Source: Apostichopus japonicus
Lineage: Eukaryota > Echinodermata > Holothuroidea > Aspidochirotida > Stichopodidae
Reading direction: 5' to 3'
NCBI RefSeq assembly: GCF_037975245.1
Contig: NC_092579.1
Location: 7,711,001 to 7,775,000 of the forward strand
DNA: 64,000 nucleotides
In this document: piece by piece, positions 45,159-56,619 of the stretch
Layout: each line of letters opens with the position of its first letter
How positions within the stretch are numbered: the stretch's first letter is position 1
The notes under the pieces: generated by a model
What the model was told of the DNA's origin: nothing
Database searches by the model: none
What the model saw: only the letters and a program-made list of their open reading frames with translations
Translations under genes and position numbers: made by a program

Positions 45159-48100
45159 TTAAACAACTTGATCTTTCTTTCCATATTGCTTGTGAATGAA
45201 ACAACCAATAACGACAATACACACTAAGCCACATATCACTGAGATCGTTGCTATTAATGCAACTATCAGACCACTGCTAGAGTTTTTGACACATGTTGGT
45301 AGGATTTCCGACCAAGATGTACTAGCAAGGCATGTAAGACTAGGTTGCCCCATCAGAGTAAACCCATTATTACAAGTAATGCTTATACTAAAACCAACGT
45401 CATACACATTTCCTTCGATAACACCATTTTCAACTGAACCAGGGGAACCACAACTCATGGCAACACACTTTGGTAGTTGTTGAGACCAGGTGCCATTAGA
45501 GTGACAAGTTACTTCACGATTTCCTTCTATATAGAAACCCCCATTGCAGGAGGCAACTACTGTGTAGCCCACAAGAAAAACACTACCGTTAATTCCCCCA
45601 TTCTCAATCTTCCCTGGATGACCACAACTGACAATTTTGACCAACTTCTCTTTAACTTCGTTGAATGATTTGATATCTCGAAGCGATGCATTCGCAAACG
45701 CGATGCTGTTTGTAGTGACAGCATCATACAAACACGTTACCGAGTCACCACAAATGAGTTTGACTTCCTCGCTGACGGAGTCAACATCCGGAAATGCCAG
45801 ATTAGGAAGAAATTCTGGATTAAAGAAGGTCGAGAAGTCAGATGGAGGTAAATAAGTGAATTTAGAAGTGTTTGTGTCAAGGATCCATTCAAGTCCAAAG
45901 TCAAAATGGGTTGCTTCCAATGTTGAGTTAGGCCGCAGTGAAGACCCGTTTGGTAAAATAAAGTCATCATCTGCGAGGTCATTAAAATTGCCTAGTAGTC
46001 CCTCTGTCTGTCCCTTAAAACCATCCGGTAATTGTAAAATAAATGACATCATTTCTGTGGTGATCCTAATCAATGCTGTTGCTCCAATATGAAGGCGTAT
46101 TGTGATTTCAGACACGTCAGGGTTAACTGTTAACCTCAGTCCACGGAAGTCTTGCTTTCGGATCAGATATCCATCGAAATATAGATCAACTTGTTCACCG
46201 TTCAAGAGAATGAGTGTCCCATTTAAAGGTGACCTTTGAACTTGAATTGTATCAGACATGTCAGAAGAAAGTACAAAGGCTGTGTAGACGCTTGCATCAG
46301 TACCAGCTAAAACCTCCATTCTGGCTTGAAATGTAAAGTTATGTAAAGAAGATTTGACCAAAACAAATTCACCGGCACCATTAAAAGTGAATTCTTTCCC
46401 GTCCAGACTGATGAAATGAGGATCTCCTGTGCCAATAGTTGGTCGTGGTGGCTGATAACCCGAACAATCATCTGATGGACGAAATTCATAGTAAGTTTCA
46501 CACTGACTTATCAATTTGCAGCAGGCTAGAAATGGAAGGACATCGAACCAAAAATGCTTTACGGTGCCGCAAAAGCCTCCAGGAGCAAAAGCATCAACCG
46601 TCCCACCTCCGGGAGGTCCAACGAGTATATTACCATCGGATCCATAACAGCACTGTTGTCCACTTCCTCCTGATCCTGAACGGTAACACGACGAGGCACC
46701 CGGGTGGAAATATCCAAGAGATGGATTTGCGTCAGTTTCAAAGTTTCCATCAGCTGCTGCCTGTTGATCGGTGCACGGACATGCTGGTAGATCGCCAACG
46801 CTAGCAGATTGCAACCAAGACGAGCAGATTGATCTACCAATCATTTTCAAAATAGCGCTGGATAGCACTTGAAACAAAGACTTTCCATTTGCTTTCAAGG
46901 TAATCACTGACAACGATAAACCAAACGAACTTAGTCCATTCAAACTTTCCGTTGGTATTTCCGATGGCATGAAACGAAATGTACCTACGTTTTCAACACT
47001 GCTTGCAATTTTAATATCGTTTGACCAAACAAATCCCTCATCTTGATCAAGTTCTCTACTGGCGACTTGAATTGAAATATCGATATATTCCACTGCAAAC
47101 AGTTTGGTTGGATCCCACTCAAGGATAATTTCTTTTTCTTTTGTAAAATCAATGTTACCTTCAATTTCATCTGATTGCAACACATTGAGTGTAGCAGGAA
47201 GGACATCTTGGGGAAGAATGTAAACATTTCCCCTGAAAGGAAAAGTTTCTTTGCCGTCAACGGTTACGTCCACAGTAACATACGATAGTTGTTGAAACCG
47301 CGGAGTAGTGCAGAAAATGGTGTAAACATCAAAAACATGACCAGGGACGTCAATCACTTTGTTATCTTGATTGAATCGACAAAACACATTTTCAGTATGT
47401 ACTTCATTACTTTCAAGACATGGAAGCGTGACAGTGAGTTGTTCTCCGCCAACCTCTCGCAAAAAGAAGGGTTCGATGTTTAGGAGGCGTTCGTCATTTG
47501 GAAGGAAGAGTCCAGCTGAATAGCCATACGTCTCGTCACGTTCATATCCATAAACAATTACAGAAAATGGGGACGCATCGATGTACGAGCTTTGTTCTAC
47601 GAAGAAGACCCCTTCTCCCTTTGGAACCTCTACCGTATATACATCATATGGTGTACCGGCTATGCTATGATGGCTATGACTGCTATCTTGTAAAATAGGT
47701 TCACCGTTCACAAGAATGGTCTCCGACTCATTTGATTTGACTATAATGTTGAGAAAATTAAAGAATCCTTCACTGTCTCCGCCAGATTTTGGAGGAGTAG
47801 AAAATCCAAAGATGTAGCTGAATTGTTCTTCAGAGGGAACCTGAATTATAGAAGGGTCAACAATGTTTTGGTTAATTGTTCTTAAAAGCTGCAAGACAGA
47901 AATGGGCTGATTTGAGGTGATGACCCCACTCCCTTGAAGCTCGCCTTGCCAAAATTCTCCGAGTTGCAATGTCACCGGTTCGATACCTGGAATGGTTACT
48001 TCTGAATTTTCGTAATAGGTGTGAATTACATACACTGATCGGTCATCAGCGGATCCTGTGGCCGTGTAAATATATGAACTGCTCCAGCTTTCTACTGGTA

Positions 48101-48899
48101 CCAACTGCTCCGAAAGCGTATCGCAAAAAGAACCCGGCGTTGATGCACATAAGCGACCCGTAAAAAAGGCAACTGGCTTGTTGGTTTCAATAACACTGCC
48201 CCCAATATATCCGGCGTTAGTATCGCTTACTAGTTGTACCACTTCATGTCTGTGAATCGTCAGTTGAATCGTATCGCCACTCAGGTAAGAGGTGCCATCG
48301 ATAGTGACTCCTGCGGTAAGGACGATCCTTACGGCAGTTTCATCCTCCACGCCTACAATAGCAAAGAGACTCGGCAGGTTATTGCTTCTATCATAGCTCA
48401 TTGCTACGTAAGATAGTCCAAGATTGTTCACTGGAATAGCCAAGAAAGCATCAGTTGTAAAAGGCGCGTAGTTAAGACCGTAAACAGATACATCGCTGGT
48501 TGCAATCACTTCAATGACCTTGTCACTATGTTCTGAGGTTGTACCTAGTAGTAATTCGGTCGGAACATTGATTCGCTTCGAGCTTCTCGCATCCAGAACA
48601 AACGTTGTTAGGTACGGCCCATCAATGCCAGAATACTTGCTGCTTATCGTGACTGATGTTGATTGATCGCTAAATGCAACAACGATCAATGAGAGTTCAG
48701 TCGTTAAGAGGTTAGAAAATTGATTGCCCGTAAATGCTATCACAAAATTACGCCCTCGGGTAATACCCGAACAAGTGTCTGCGTTCCCATCTACTCGAAA
48801 TAGTAAAGAAACCAAGACGTAGAGAGTAACCACAAACCTGCACGCCATTCCTATTGGTAGAGAATGTATAAACATGATTAGCCATCCTTTCTGAAACAT
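45159..48899 (-). CDS. IgGFc-binding / AMOP / VWD / Sushi single-pass membrane protein (SUSD2-like)
   Basis: One uninterrupted exon encodes 1,246 residues. A signal peptide follows Met18 (MACRFVVTLYVLVSLLF), which may be the true start (48848). Domains in order: IgGFc-binding N-terminal region (about 50-465); IPT/TIG-like (about 473-565, NIEPFFLREVGGEQL); Cys-rich AMOP-like block (about 690-805, ICSSWLQSAS...ACPCTDQQAA...CCYGSDGNIL); VWD (about 820-990, IGTGDPHFISLDGKEFTFNG and GLLGNFND); two Sushi/CCP domains (1092-1145, 1150-1203, each with four Cys and a Trp); a membrane helix (1209-1233); and a 13-residue tail ending KKDQVV. The IPT-AMOP-VWD-Sushi-TM order is that of SUSD2 and, in part, MUC4. 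The IgGFc-binding front is typical of echinoderm adhesion/mucus proteins. A role in cell adhesion or surface defence is inference. Several N-glycosylation sequons are visible. Confidence 0.9.
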   Translation of the reverse strand: MFQKGWLIMFIHSLPIGMACRFVVTLYVLVSLLFRVDGNADTCSGITRGRNFVIAFTGNQFSNLLTTELSLIVVAFSDQSTSVTISSKYSGIDGPYLTTFVLDARSSKRINVPTELLLGTTSEHSDKVIEVIATSDVSVYGLNYAPFTTDAFLAIPVNNLGLSYVAMSYDRSNNLPSLFAIVGVEDETAVRIVLTAGVTIDGTSYLSGDTIQLTIHRHEVVQLVSDTNAGYIGGSVIETNKPVAFFTGRLCASTPGSFCDTLSEQLVPVESWSSSYIYTATGSADDRSVYVIHTYYENSEVTIPGIEPVTLQLGEFWQGELQGSGVITSNQPISVLQLLRTINQNIVDPSIIQVPSEEQFSYIFGFSTPPKSGGDSEGFFNFLNIIVKSNESETILVNGEPILQDSSHSHHSIAGTPYDVYTVEVPKGEGVFFVEQSSYIDASPFSVIVYGYERDETYGYSAGLFLPNDERLLNIEPFFLREVGGEQLTVTLPCLESNEVHTENVFCRFNQDNKVIDVPGHVFDVYTIFCTTPRFQQLSYVTVDVTVDGKETFPFRGNVYILPQDVLPATLNVLQSDEIEGNIDFTKEKEIILEWDPTKLFAVEYIDISIQVASRELDQDEGFVWSNDIKIASSVENVGTFRFMPSEIPTESLNGLSSFGLSLSVITLKANGKSLFQVLSSAILKMIGRSICSSWLQSASVGDLPACPCTDQQAAADGNFETDANPSLGYFHPGASSCYRSGSGGSGQQCCYGSDGNILVGPPGGGTVDAFAPGGFCGTVKHFWFDVLPFLACCKLISQCETYYEFRPSDDCSGYQPPRPTIGTGDPHFISLDGKEFTFNGAGEFVLVKSSLHNFTFQARMEVLAGTDASVYTAFVLSSDMSDTIQVQRSPLNGTLILLNGEQVDLYFDGYLIRKQDFRGLRLTVNPDVSEITIRLHIGATALIRITTEMMSFILQLPDGFKGQTEGLLGNFNDLADDDFILPNGSSLRPNSTLEATHFDFGLEWILDTNTSKFTYLPPSDFSTFFNPEFLPNLAFPDVDSVSEEVKLICGDSVTCLYDAVTTNSIAFANASLRDIKSFNEVKEKLVKIVSCGHPGKIENGGINGSVFLVGYTVVASCNGGFYIEGNREVTCHSNGTWSQQLPKCVAMSCGSPGSVENGVIEGNVYDVGFSISITCNNGFTLMGQPSLTCLASTSWSEILPTCVKNSSSGLIVALIATISVICGLVCIVVIGCFIHKQYGKKDQVV

Positions 48900-49341
48900 T
48901 CAATGTTTATAGGTCACGAGAAAAAACAAGCGACAGAAATTAACAGCTGCCACTGTAAACGATTGCGCCTATAGTTGGCTTTCCTTTTGTCGCGGACGGC
49001 GATGTAAGTGAATCTATACGACAGTCAAAGCTTAGCATAGAACAACTGAAATCGTTTGGTTACAGTGTACTGATACTGTATCAGAACTCAGTTGCTAACG
49101 ATATGCATATGTTGTTCACATATACGTGGTGACGACTTTCTTTGCCGGCCATTTCACATATGCATGGGAAAGCAGAAAATTTTAATAACCAATTATGTAT
49201 TTCTTTGTAGACATGAACTAACCGATCCCTCACTCGTTTTTGGTGCTTTTGTATATTAATTGGTCACACAATCATGACGATGTAGTTTTCCTACAAACTT
49301 ATTTGCTCATTCGTAGAGATCGAGCGAATGAAAAACTCCAC

Positions 49342-49460
<119 letters not shown>

Positions 49461-50304
49461 TGGTAAATGGTGGAAATCGAGGTAATTCGTCCGTTTACAC
49501 ACCTTCCAATCGAGGTATCACCGACAATCGAGGAATACCTCGATTAGAAAAGTACTGGCGTGGCGCTATTTGTGATCCTTTAAATGCTAGGAAAGTGATT
49601 TTGGTTCAATTTGAAGTAGTACCTCGTTTGGCATCATGCCACCTTGTTTATATACATCTTTGTGTATACATGACTACGGCGCGATTTCACACAAAAATGT
49701 CAGTACCTCGATTACACGATGGACTGACGGCTGCGAGTCACTACATCGAATGGCAGGATCCCGCATGATTTCCTCGGTTTTGCGGTGGAAAACTGTCCCG
49801 TCGCAATACGGTGGTAAATATAAAATCACTTTTTTATTTAGTCAAAAATGTAATATGATCCTAATGTACCCGCTTGAATTCACTAATCGAAAAGCCATAG
49901 GGCCTAAGACTAGAGTTATGATTCGTGTTGACCATAGTCTAGGACTAAATGCCTAGGCCTATATATGTTGCTAGGCTATATATTTTAACAGCCATAACAT
50001 AAGGTTAGGCTCTGCAATAACATGCAGTACTATTTTGATAAGAGATAACAAGTGATCTCATCAGTGGTAGCCTATGAACTAATGCATGTGGGCCTAAGTT
50101 TGTATGGTCCTTAAAACCTGTGTTGAAATAATTTAGCCCTTTCATTTTTTTTTTGCGCCTACGAGATTATTGTTAGTTTGTTATTTATGCATTTACTTAA
50201 CTTGCATTTAGGGGAATGCATTCAGCCAAATTTCTTTCTTTCTTTCAATATAACTTAACTTAATTGTTAACATTGTCTCTGTGACATTGTTTTGTTCTTG
50301 ATAG

Positions 50305-52475
50305 ATGGGGCGCAGAAAATAACCTGATTATGCTGTAGCAGCTAGAGAATGGATAAATTCACATAATGAAGACCCACCTGGCTTTTACATTAAAGAAGTG
50401 TCACCCACGATTGGTGAGCATTACATGCATACATTTGTTAACCACAATGACATTAATTTAAGAGAATATGTATCTAGTTTGTAATATCTATTGTCCTTTA
50501 ACTGCCTACTGTCTAAACGTTTCTTTTTTATAAGTGTTTGTAGAAAAGTACACTGGGTCTACAATTGTATTACCCAGATAAAGAAGAACTATATGGACAT
50601 AGGTGGAAGATGCATGTTGTATATTTACTTGTTCTACTTACTACAGGTAAAGGGCTGTTTGCAGACAAAAGCTTCTCAAGAGGCGAATTTTTGGTGGAAT
50701 ACAAGGGGAAGTTGGAAGCAGCATCTAACTATGAAAATGTTGATGACCTGACATATGTTTACTATTTTGTTGATGGGAGGAAGGAGTTGTGGTAAGTAGG
50801 TCAAATGTCTTGTAATACCTCTTCTCATTCCACAGCAGCTTCTACTTGAATTGGATATGGTGTGTACTAAGCAGCATAAAAATGTGTTATAGTATCAGGA
50901 CCAAAGTAAATTTCCTTTCATATTATTAAATAAATGTTGTAGTTCTTTGAATAAACTCAGTTTGTGTAGCATTCCCTTCCTCATACCACATCATCTTATC
51001 ACCCAGTGCTGTAGGAATCAAGTCCTTTTGTTGTGGACTAGGACTCAGACCTGGGATGTCTTGCAGTCAGACTTGTCTCGGACTTCAGATCCCCTGGACT
51101 AGGTCTCAAGTCTGAGTCCAGATGTATTCCACATTCTGTATGTCAGTATAGTAGGAGTTAACACATTTGGCCACATAGTGGACCTTCACTAATTGATTGT
51201 ATTATCATAAGTGAAGAACTATGTAAACGATTGTGGTGCCAACTGAAGTTGTAGGTTTCATCAGTAGATGATTGCAAACAAATAATTTGACTTATTATTA
51301 CCAGTGCATTCACAACATTTACTTTCTTTCAGTGTTGATGCAACTTTGAACCATTGCTTAGGTAGATATGTTGGATTAAGAATATTTTTTATCATGAAGC
51401 GATTATGTGTGGCATTGCGAGATCAGGTCTGATATCACTAATCAGTTGGTCATGTACTGATGGCAATGCACATTTCTATTCAGTTTGAACGTTTGGTAAA
51501 ATCTAATTTGATGAAGCTGTATAGAATTGTATTTACAGTGACCAATCTCATAATGACTATGTGTTTTGTGAATTTATAGAAGTTGTAGAGGACCCTGGTG
51601 ATGCTGATAGTAATGATGAATGTTCAGATGCAGATGTTGAGGATAATGCTGCAGCACAGGAACTACAGGCACCAGAAGCAATGCTAGAAGAAACTGGTGA
51701 GTGTTTCTATTTTATACAACACCTAATTATATTCCGGCCATTTGATTGGTCAATTGCTCGTCGATTGCATGCAAAATCCGCTCTATTGCACTCTATGAAA
51801 TAGAACCATGGGTTATACTTTTTTGATAGCACTTTTTTCAATGGTAAGAGAGCAGAGAAACCCGTCTTTCCAAAACAATATGTTGCATGAGTGCATTTTA
51901 CATCCAATTATATCCAAATTTGAAGGTGTTGTATAAAACAAATAATGCATGGTTTCCATTCGTGCAATAGTGCAAATATTTCATTCGTTGAAAGATGTAA
52001 TTTGTTGCATTCAACTCGGCTGCGCCTCGTTGAATGGAACATTCCATCTTTCAACTCATGAAATATTTGCACTATTGCACTCATAACCATTCATTATTTG
52101 TATAACAATGAATGCAGGTAAAGTCAATCTCATAACAAAGCAATATTCACATATATAGTGTAGTAGGAATATGTAGTGGGAATGAAATGTTGTTTAAAGC
52201 AAGGTGATTACTTCCCCTTGTTTCCAATTAATCAAATCATTTACACTTCTGATGGTTAGTATGTTAAAAATATTAATTTTAGAGATATATTTGTGATTAC
52301 AGATGATAATGCATCCAAGGTTCGCAGTACTACAAGCTCTTCAAATGTGCCACAAAAGACTACAAAGAGGAAAGCCTGGAGCACGGATGAAAGGGACGCC
52401 ATAATGAAGCATTTTTCAGGGCTGATCTTACGGAACAAGCTTCCTGGCAAAACTGAGATTGAGATCATTGTGTAG
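50305..52475 (+). pseudogene. Decayed SET-domain (KMT5A-like) gene, five exons
   Basis: Exons by GT-AG and phase: 50305-50413, 50647-50791, 51333 to about 51425, 51580-51696, 52303-52475. Exon 1 opens MGRRK, then an in-frame TAA (50320-50322), then PDYAVAAREWINSHN and DPPGFYIKEVSPTI. Exon 2 is the start of a SET domain (GKGLFADKSFSRGEFLVEYK; VYYFVDGRKEL). Exon 3 gives CVDATLNHCLGRYVG, then the NH..C.P region is deleted and only a relic (RLCVALRD) remains before a stop. The catalytic Tyr and the GEE..YDY end are not found. Exon 4 is acidic. Exon 5 ends with RKAWSTDERDAIMKHFSGLI, a Trp-led helical module, and a stop. SET8/KMT5A enzymes methylate histone H4 Lys20; this copy should be inactive. 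Its location inside inverted repeats suggests mobile spread of the family. Confidence 0.7.
51710..52108. mobile_element. Two adjoining fold-back MITEs in a SET-gene intron
   Basis: TTTTATACAACACCT (51710-51724) is mirrored exactly at 51924-51938. From there a second fold starts: TTGTATAAAACAAATAATG ... GTGCAATAGTGCAAATATTT is mirrored by AAATATTTGCACTATTGCAC ... CATTATTTGTATAACAA (to 52108). The second is a palindrome of about 180 bp with a small spacer. Confidence 0.8.
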
Positions 52476-53169
52476 CGTATAGCATATGTTTGTCAGTTTC
52501 AAGGACTTAAACTTCTTTCTGGATCTATTTTGTGCATTATTCATGCAGGCTCAGTTATAACAGTGTTCATTCCTATTTACTTCACATGTTGTCATTTGTT
52601 ACATAAGTGGTGTATTTTAGCCTTCAAAAATGAAGTATGAAGTATGAAGTTTTTGTATAGATTGTAAAAGTATTAAGGAAGGTATATTTGATTTTGAGGA
52701 AACGTACAAGATTATCAGTAAGTATAAAGGGGCTTCTCAGTGACCAAGACCTGCCCTCCCATGAAATATGTACTTTACTTGTCTGATAAAACAGATTCTT
52801 TTAGTCACAATGTTCTACAAAGTTTGATATAAAGGGCTCCTTTTTCATCACCAAAACATAGCTAAAACTGGCAAGAAGGTATGGAACAGACTTGAAGAAG
52901 AAATGTTAGTGTTTATTCTAACCTACCTCTCATCACTTAATCTACTCTTTAATTAGTCTCCTTTTTATATTTTAACACGTTATACCACTTGTTTTATTGT
53001 TCATTTTAGAGAAAACATGTTTGTGTTGGAGTCACCTTTATGTTCGATCTTCTTTCTTGTCTATCGTAGTAAACACTAAAGCAAACTTCAAGGTTCAGTG
53101 GAGTACAACCAATACTTGTCTGTCCCTCCCAAACATAATATATGGCAATACAATGTTTCATGGTATAAG

Positions 53170-54910
53170 AAATGCCCTGATTCCTCGATTTGATGTTATG
53201 ATAGGCTCGATAGCTAGTCAAGTGTATATGCTATTCAATAGTCAGTACTTCCTTGGATGGTATATGGACTTCTGAAGTTTCATCAATGAAAAATATTCCA
53301 TGTTTCGGTTGTATTAGGAGTACATTGATTACTATATTCATGAACCCAAATGAAGAGTTTTTCTCGATTGTCGGGTGAATTTCTCAAGTTTACACACTGT
53401 TTAAATTATGACAGATACATATAGGTTAGCCGAAATAGTGTAAGCATTGAGTCGCATGTATATGGGTATATCTATTATATCATCCATTCGTGTATGCACC
53501 TCTGAACACAAATTGCTGTCCGACAAATTAGTCCCATGTCCGTTGACATAAGAAATACTCCTCGATGTGGCATTGTGACCTCTATTCAAACGCACAGCAT
53601 TGCCTCGATTGGTATGTGTACTTCTGAAGTTTACACATTTATGTTTACGTTAGATATGACAGAGGCATCATCAACTTGCCATCAGAGTGTAAAAGCCTAC
53701 CTTGACGTTCATTCGGTTGATTCTCAATATGCAGTTATATCGCGCCAATATAACACAATTATTGCCATAGAAGATATGCACTGATTCCTCGTTTTGATAT
53801 TATGACCGCTAATCGAGTGTATACTTTGACGTATAATCAGCATTACCTCGATTGGCATGTGGACTTCCGAAATAAACATTTAACATTTCTAGGTTATATC
53901 AGTAGCGTATTAATTGCTCGATTTGATAACATGACGGCTAATGAAATGCTTCGTTACTGTGTAGAAGAAATGCACTGATTCCTCGTTTTGATATTATGAC
54001 CGCTAATCGAGTGTATACTTTGACGTATAATCAGCATTACCTCGATTGGCATGTGGACTTCCGAAATAAACATTTAACATTTCTCGGTTATATCAGTAGC
54101 GTATTAATTGCTCGATTTGATATCATGACGGCTAATGAAATGCTTCGTTACTGTGTAGAAGAAATGCACTTATTCCTCGATTTGATATTATGACCGCTAA
54201 TCGAGTGTATACTTTGACGTATAATCAGCATTACCTCGATTGGCATGTGGACTTATGAATAAACATTTAACATTTCTCGGCCACATAGTAAATTAACTGC
54301 TCGATTTGATATCATATCAGTACTTGCGAACTTCTGAAGTATATACATGACTTTTTGACATCACGGATCAAATATTCTTAAGTTGTGTAATAACACAACA
54401 TAACCCAACCGTCGCTTACGTAAAAAATAAATCGATCCTGAAAACTCGTTATTCAGAGTTGTCTCAATTGGTGTGCGGAATTCTGACTGGTCATCCATGA
54501 ACAATATCCTTTATACAGGAAATGTGCACGATTCAGTAACCCCGATTGATATGTAGACTTCTAAAGTAACAATCTACAGCGGTTCCTCGATTTGGTAGTG
54601 AAATGGACAACCTAGTGTAACAATGTGTATCTTAGTATTTCCTCTATTGATATGTAGACTTATTATGAGGAGTAAATTACCTCGTTTTCCCGATTCTGGC
54701 TTCACGATAGGTGTGTATGTGTGTTAAATCATTACCTCGTTTTGTATGTACACATCTCATTGCCAAGATAAGTTCCAACGATCAACTTCGGCACATATGA
54801 TGCTCTCACAGGTAACCTACTACTACCACTCAAAAGGGTGGACCTCTCTGAAGGTTTTCTAGGGTTTCCTCGTTTGTAAGGTTCAGTACGGACTACCTCG
54901 TTTGCCACCA
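53170..54910. repeat. Right subterminal repeat array of the SET-gene element
   Basis: TACCTCGATTGGCATGTGGA and TTCCTCGATTTGATATTATG words recur many times. A 194-bp unit is tandem at 53781, 53975 and 54169 with very high identity; outer copies are diverged. Related words occur at 49476-49775. Confidence 0.9.
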
Positions 54911-55339
54911 AGCACACGTATGTGTGCGTGTGTGTGTGTATGTGTACATGTATGATATGATATTAATCATATATGTACTACGACAGTCTCATAATACCTG
55001 AGATGTTTTTACATGTTCTTCAATTATATTAAAAAAAAATCAAACACTACAGGCGTTACACAATAATGCTAAAGCCTATACTGCAGCCCTATCGTTAAGC
55101 TTGACTTAAGGCAAGCTAAGTAACAAATATATTCATGAACAGAACAGGATATCCTGAAAGGGTCCACACATAATGATTGCCTGACCGCGCGACCCCACTC
55201 ACCCATAAGCTAAATTCGGCCCTGGTGATAGAATTCAGCTTTCTACTTCTAAGATACAAAATATCGTTCAGTTTTTCGTTCTTTTAGAGACTGTCCTTAA
55301 AAAGCATTTCTTAATTGGGCTGCGTTCAACTTAGAATAA

Positions 55340-56590
55340 ATTTCCTTTGATCTAATTTTTTTATTCAAAATGAAATGAAAATAACATTTGTTACAAATAT
55401 ATCAATTTTATTTGTCTCAACTCTTTTGGCTTTTGTATTTACAACTTATATACTTTAAGCTATATTTAATATCATCGGATAAATCCCTTCCTTTGCTAAA
55501 AATAGTTTAAAGAATGCTATTGCAATATCTTGAGAGAAGTTCAATCACAAAATTTCACATACGCGGTAATATAATCCTGAAGATTTTGCATTCAGATAAC
55601 GATGAATGTGAAACATCAGAAGTTTATATATTGTATACTTAACTAATTTTTCGATTGCAATCTTACTTGGAATGGGAACTCTACGGAATTGGTAGACAGT
55701 TGTTCACCTACGTTGTATCTTCGACAAACTGATGTGCGTGATAGCTTGAGTCAGTTCAAATATAAATTCAATGGACAGTTGGGCGCCATAAAGAAACGTC
55801 TTATATTTACACAGTACTCCTGAGGGTAGAACAATCAGTTCATTTTTTTCACAGTCGAACTATTTGAACACCACACCTCATATGTTTATTTCGCTGTTGG
55901 GAAAGACTGGTAGGGTTTCCCCCTACTTCTTCCCAATGATGTCAGTTGTTGGACGGGAACCAACAATTCAAGCAGGGCCACAATACCCTTGTCCAGAGAC
56001 GTAGCTAAGGCCTGATGATGGGGGGGGGGGGGGCTGTAGTGTCTGAAATTCCAACTGGATGGGTTTTGAAGCCAGAAAATTCCGACTGCTGCTTTGTACC
56101 CCCTCCCCCACCCACCCGGCGATGGTTATTTGTATAAACCTCATACCTTTTTTATGGTCATTACTTCTGAGGAAGATAATTGTCTACTCCTAAGCTTTAC
56201 ATAATTATGTGGGCCCGATTCCACGAACAAAAATAACAACTGAACTATTTAAAAAAAATATATTCTAGTCTAAGTTTGGCCAAAATAGTTTTACATCTAT
56301 CTTCTACAACTGTATAAGATGTAATTGTCTGAAATATAAAATACGAACTGCCACTGACTAGCATTGAGTGTTTTAATTGTTTACAATAGAGACAATATAT
56401 ATAAAGCGACGTAGCCAGGAATTTGCAAGGGGGTGGGATCACATTTTGCGATTGATATGGGGGAGGGTTTAAGGGGAGGGGGTGTCCCCCTCCCCTTTGA
56501 AGAATTTTTGAACAATTGAAGGTCCTTAGATACGATCTGGTGCAATGTTTTGCCAGTTTTATCATGATCATATGATATCATATTATGTTA
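55340..56590. repeat. Segmental duplication, copy 1
   Basis: This block of about 1.25 kb is repeated at 56620-58800. Shared words include TTTTGGCTTTTGTATTTACA, AGGAAGATAATTGTCTACTC and GCGACGTAGCCAGGAATTTG. It includes MITE-like ends (GACGTAGCTAAGG, ACGTAGCCAGG). Confidence 0.85.
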
Positions 56591-56619
56591 TAGTTATATG
56601 TTAAGTTATATTTAAGTAG

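Larger units (their letters stand above)
49468..54910. mobile_element. Putative SET-gene-carrying element with terminal inverted repeats
   Basis: The left end reads TGGTGGAAATCGAGGTAATT... (49468-49490). The right end in reverse complement reads TGGTGGCAAACGAGGTAGTC... (54910-54888), matching at 19 of 23 positions. After a 5-bp length difference, a second matching block follows: ACCTTCCAATCGAGGTATC (left, 49501) and ACCTTACAAACGAGGAAAC (right, 54882). The inverted match thus extends over about 55 bp. Inside, CGAGGTA/TACCTCG-type words are repeated on the left (49476-49775) and many times on the right (53170-54900). A SET-domain gene lies between. Both ends touch GT microsatellite. Terminal inverted repeats plus subterminal repeats are hallmarks of DNA transposons, but no transposase is visible. 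Confidence 0.6.

Noticed and set aside
45196..48416. Plus-strand and shifted frames over the IgGFc/SUSD2-like gene
   Set aside because: All overlap a 1,246-codon open frame with clear domains and are its shadows.
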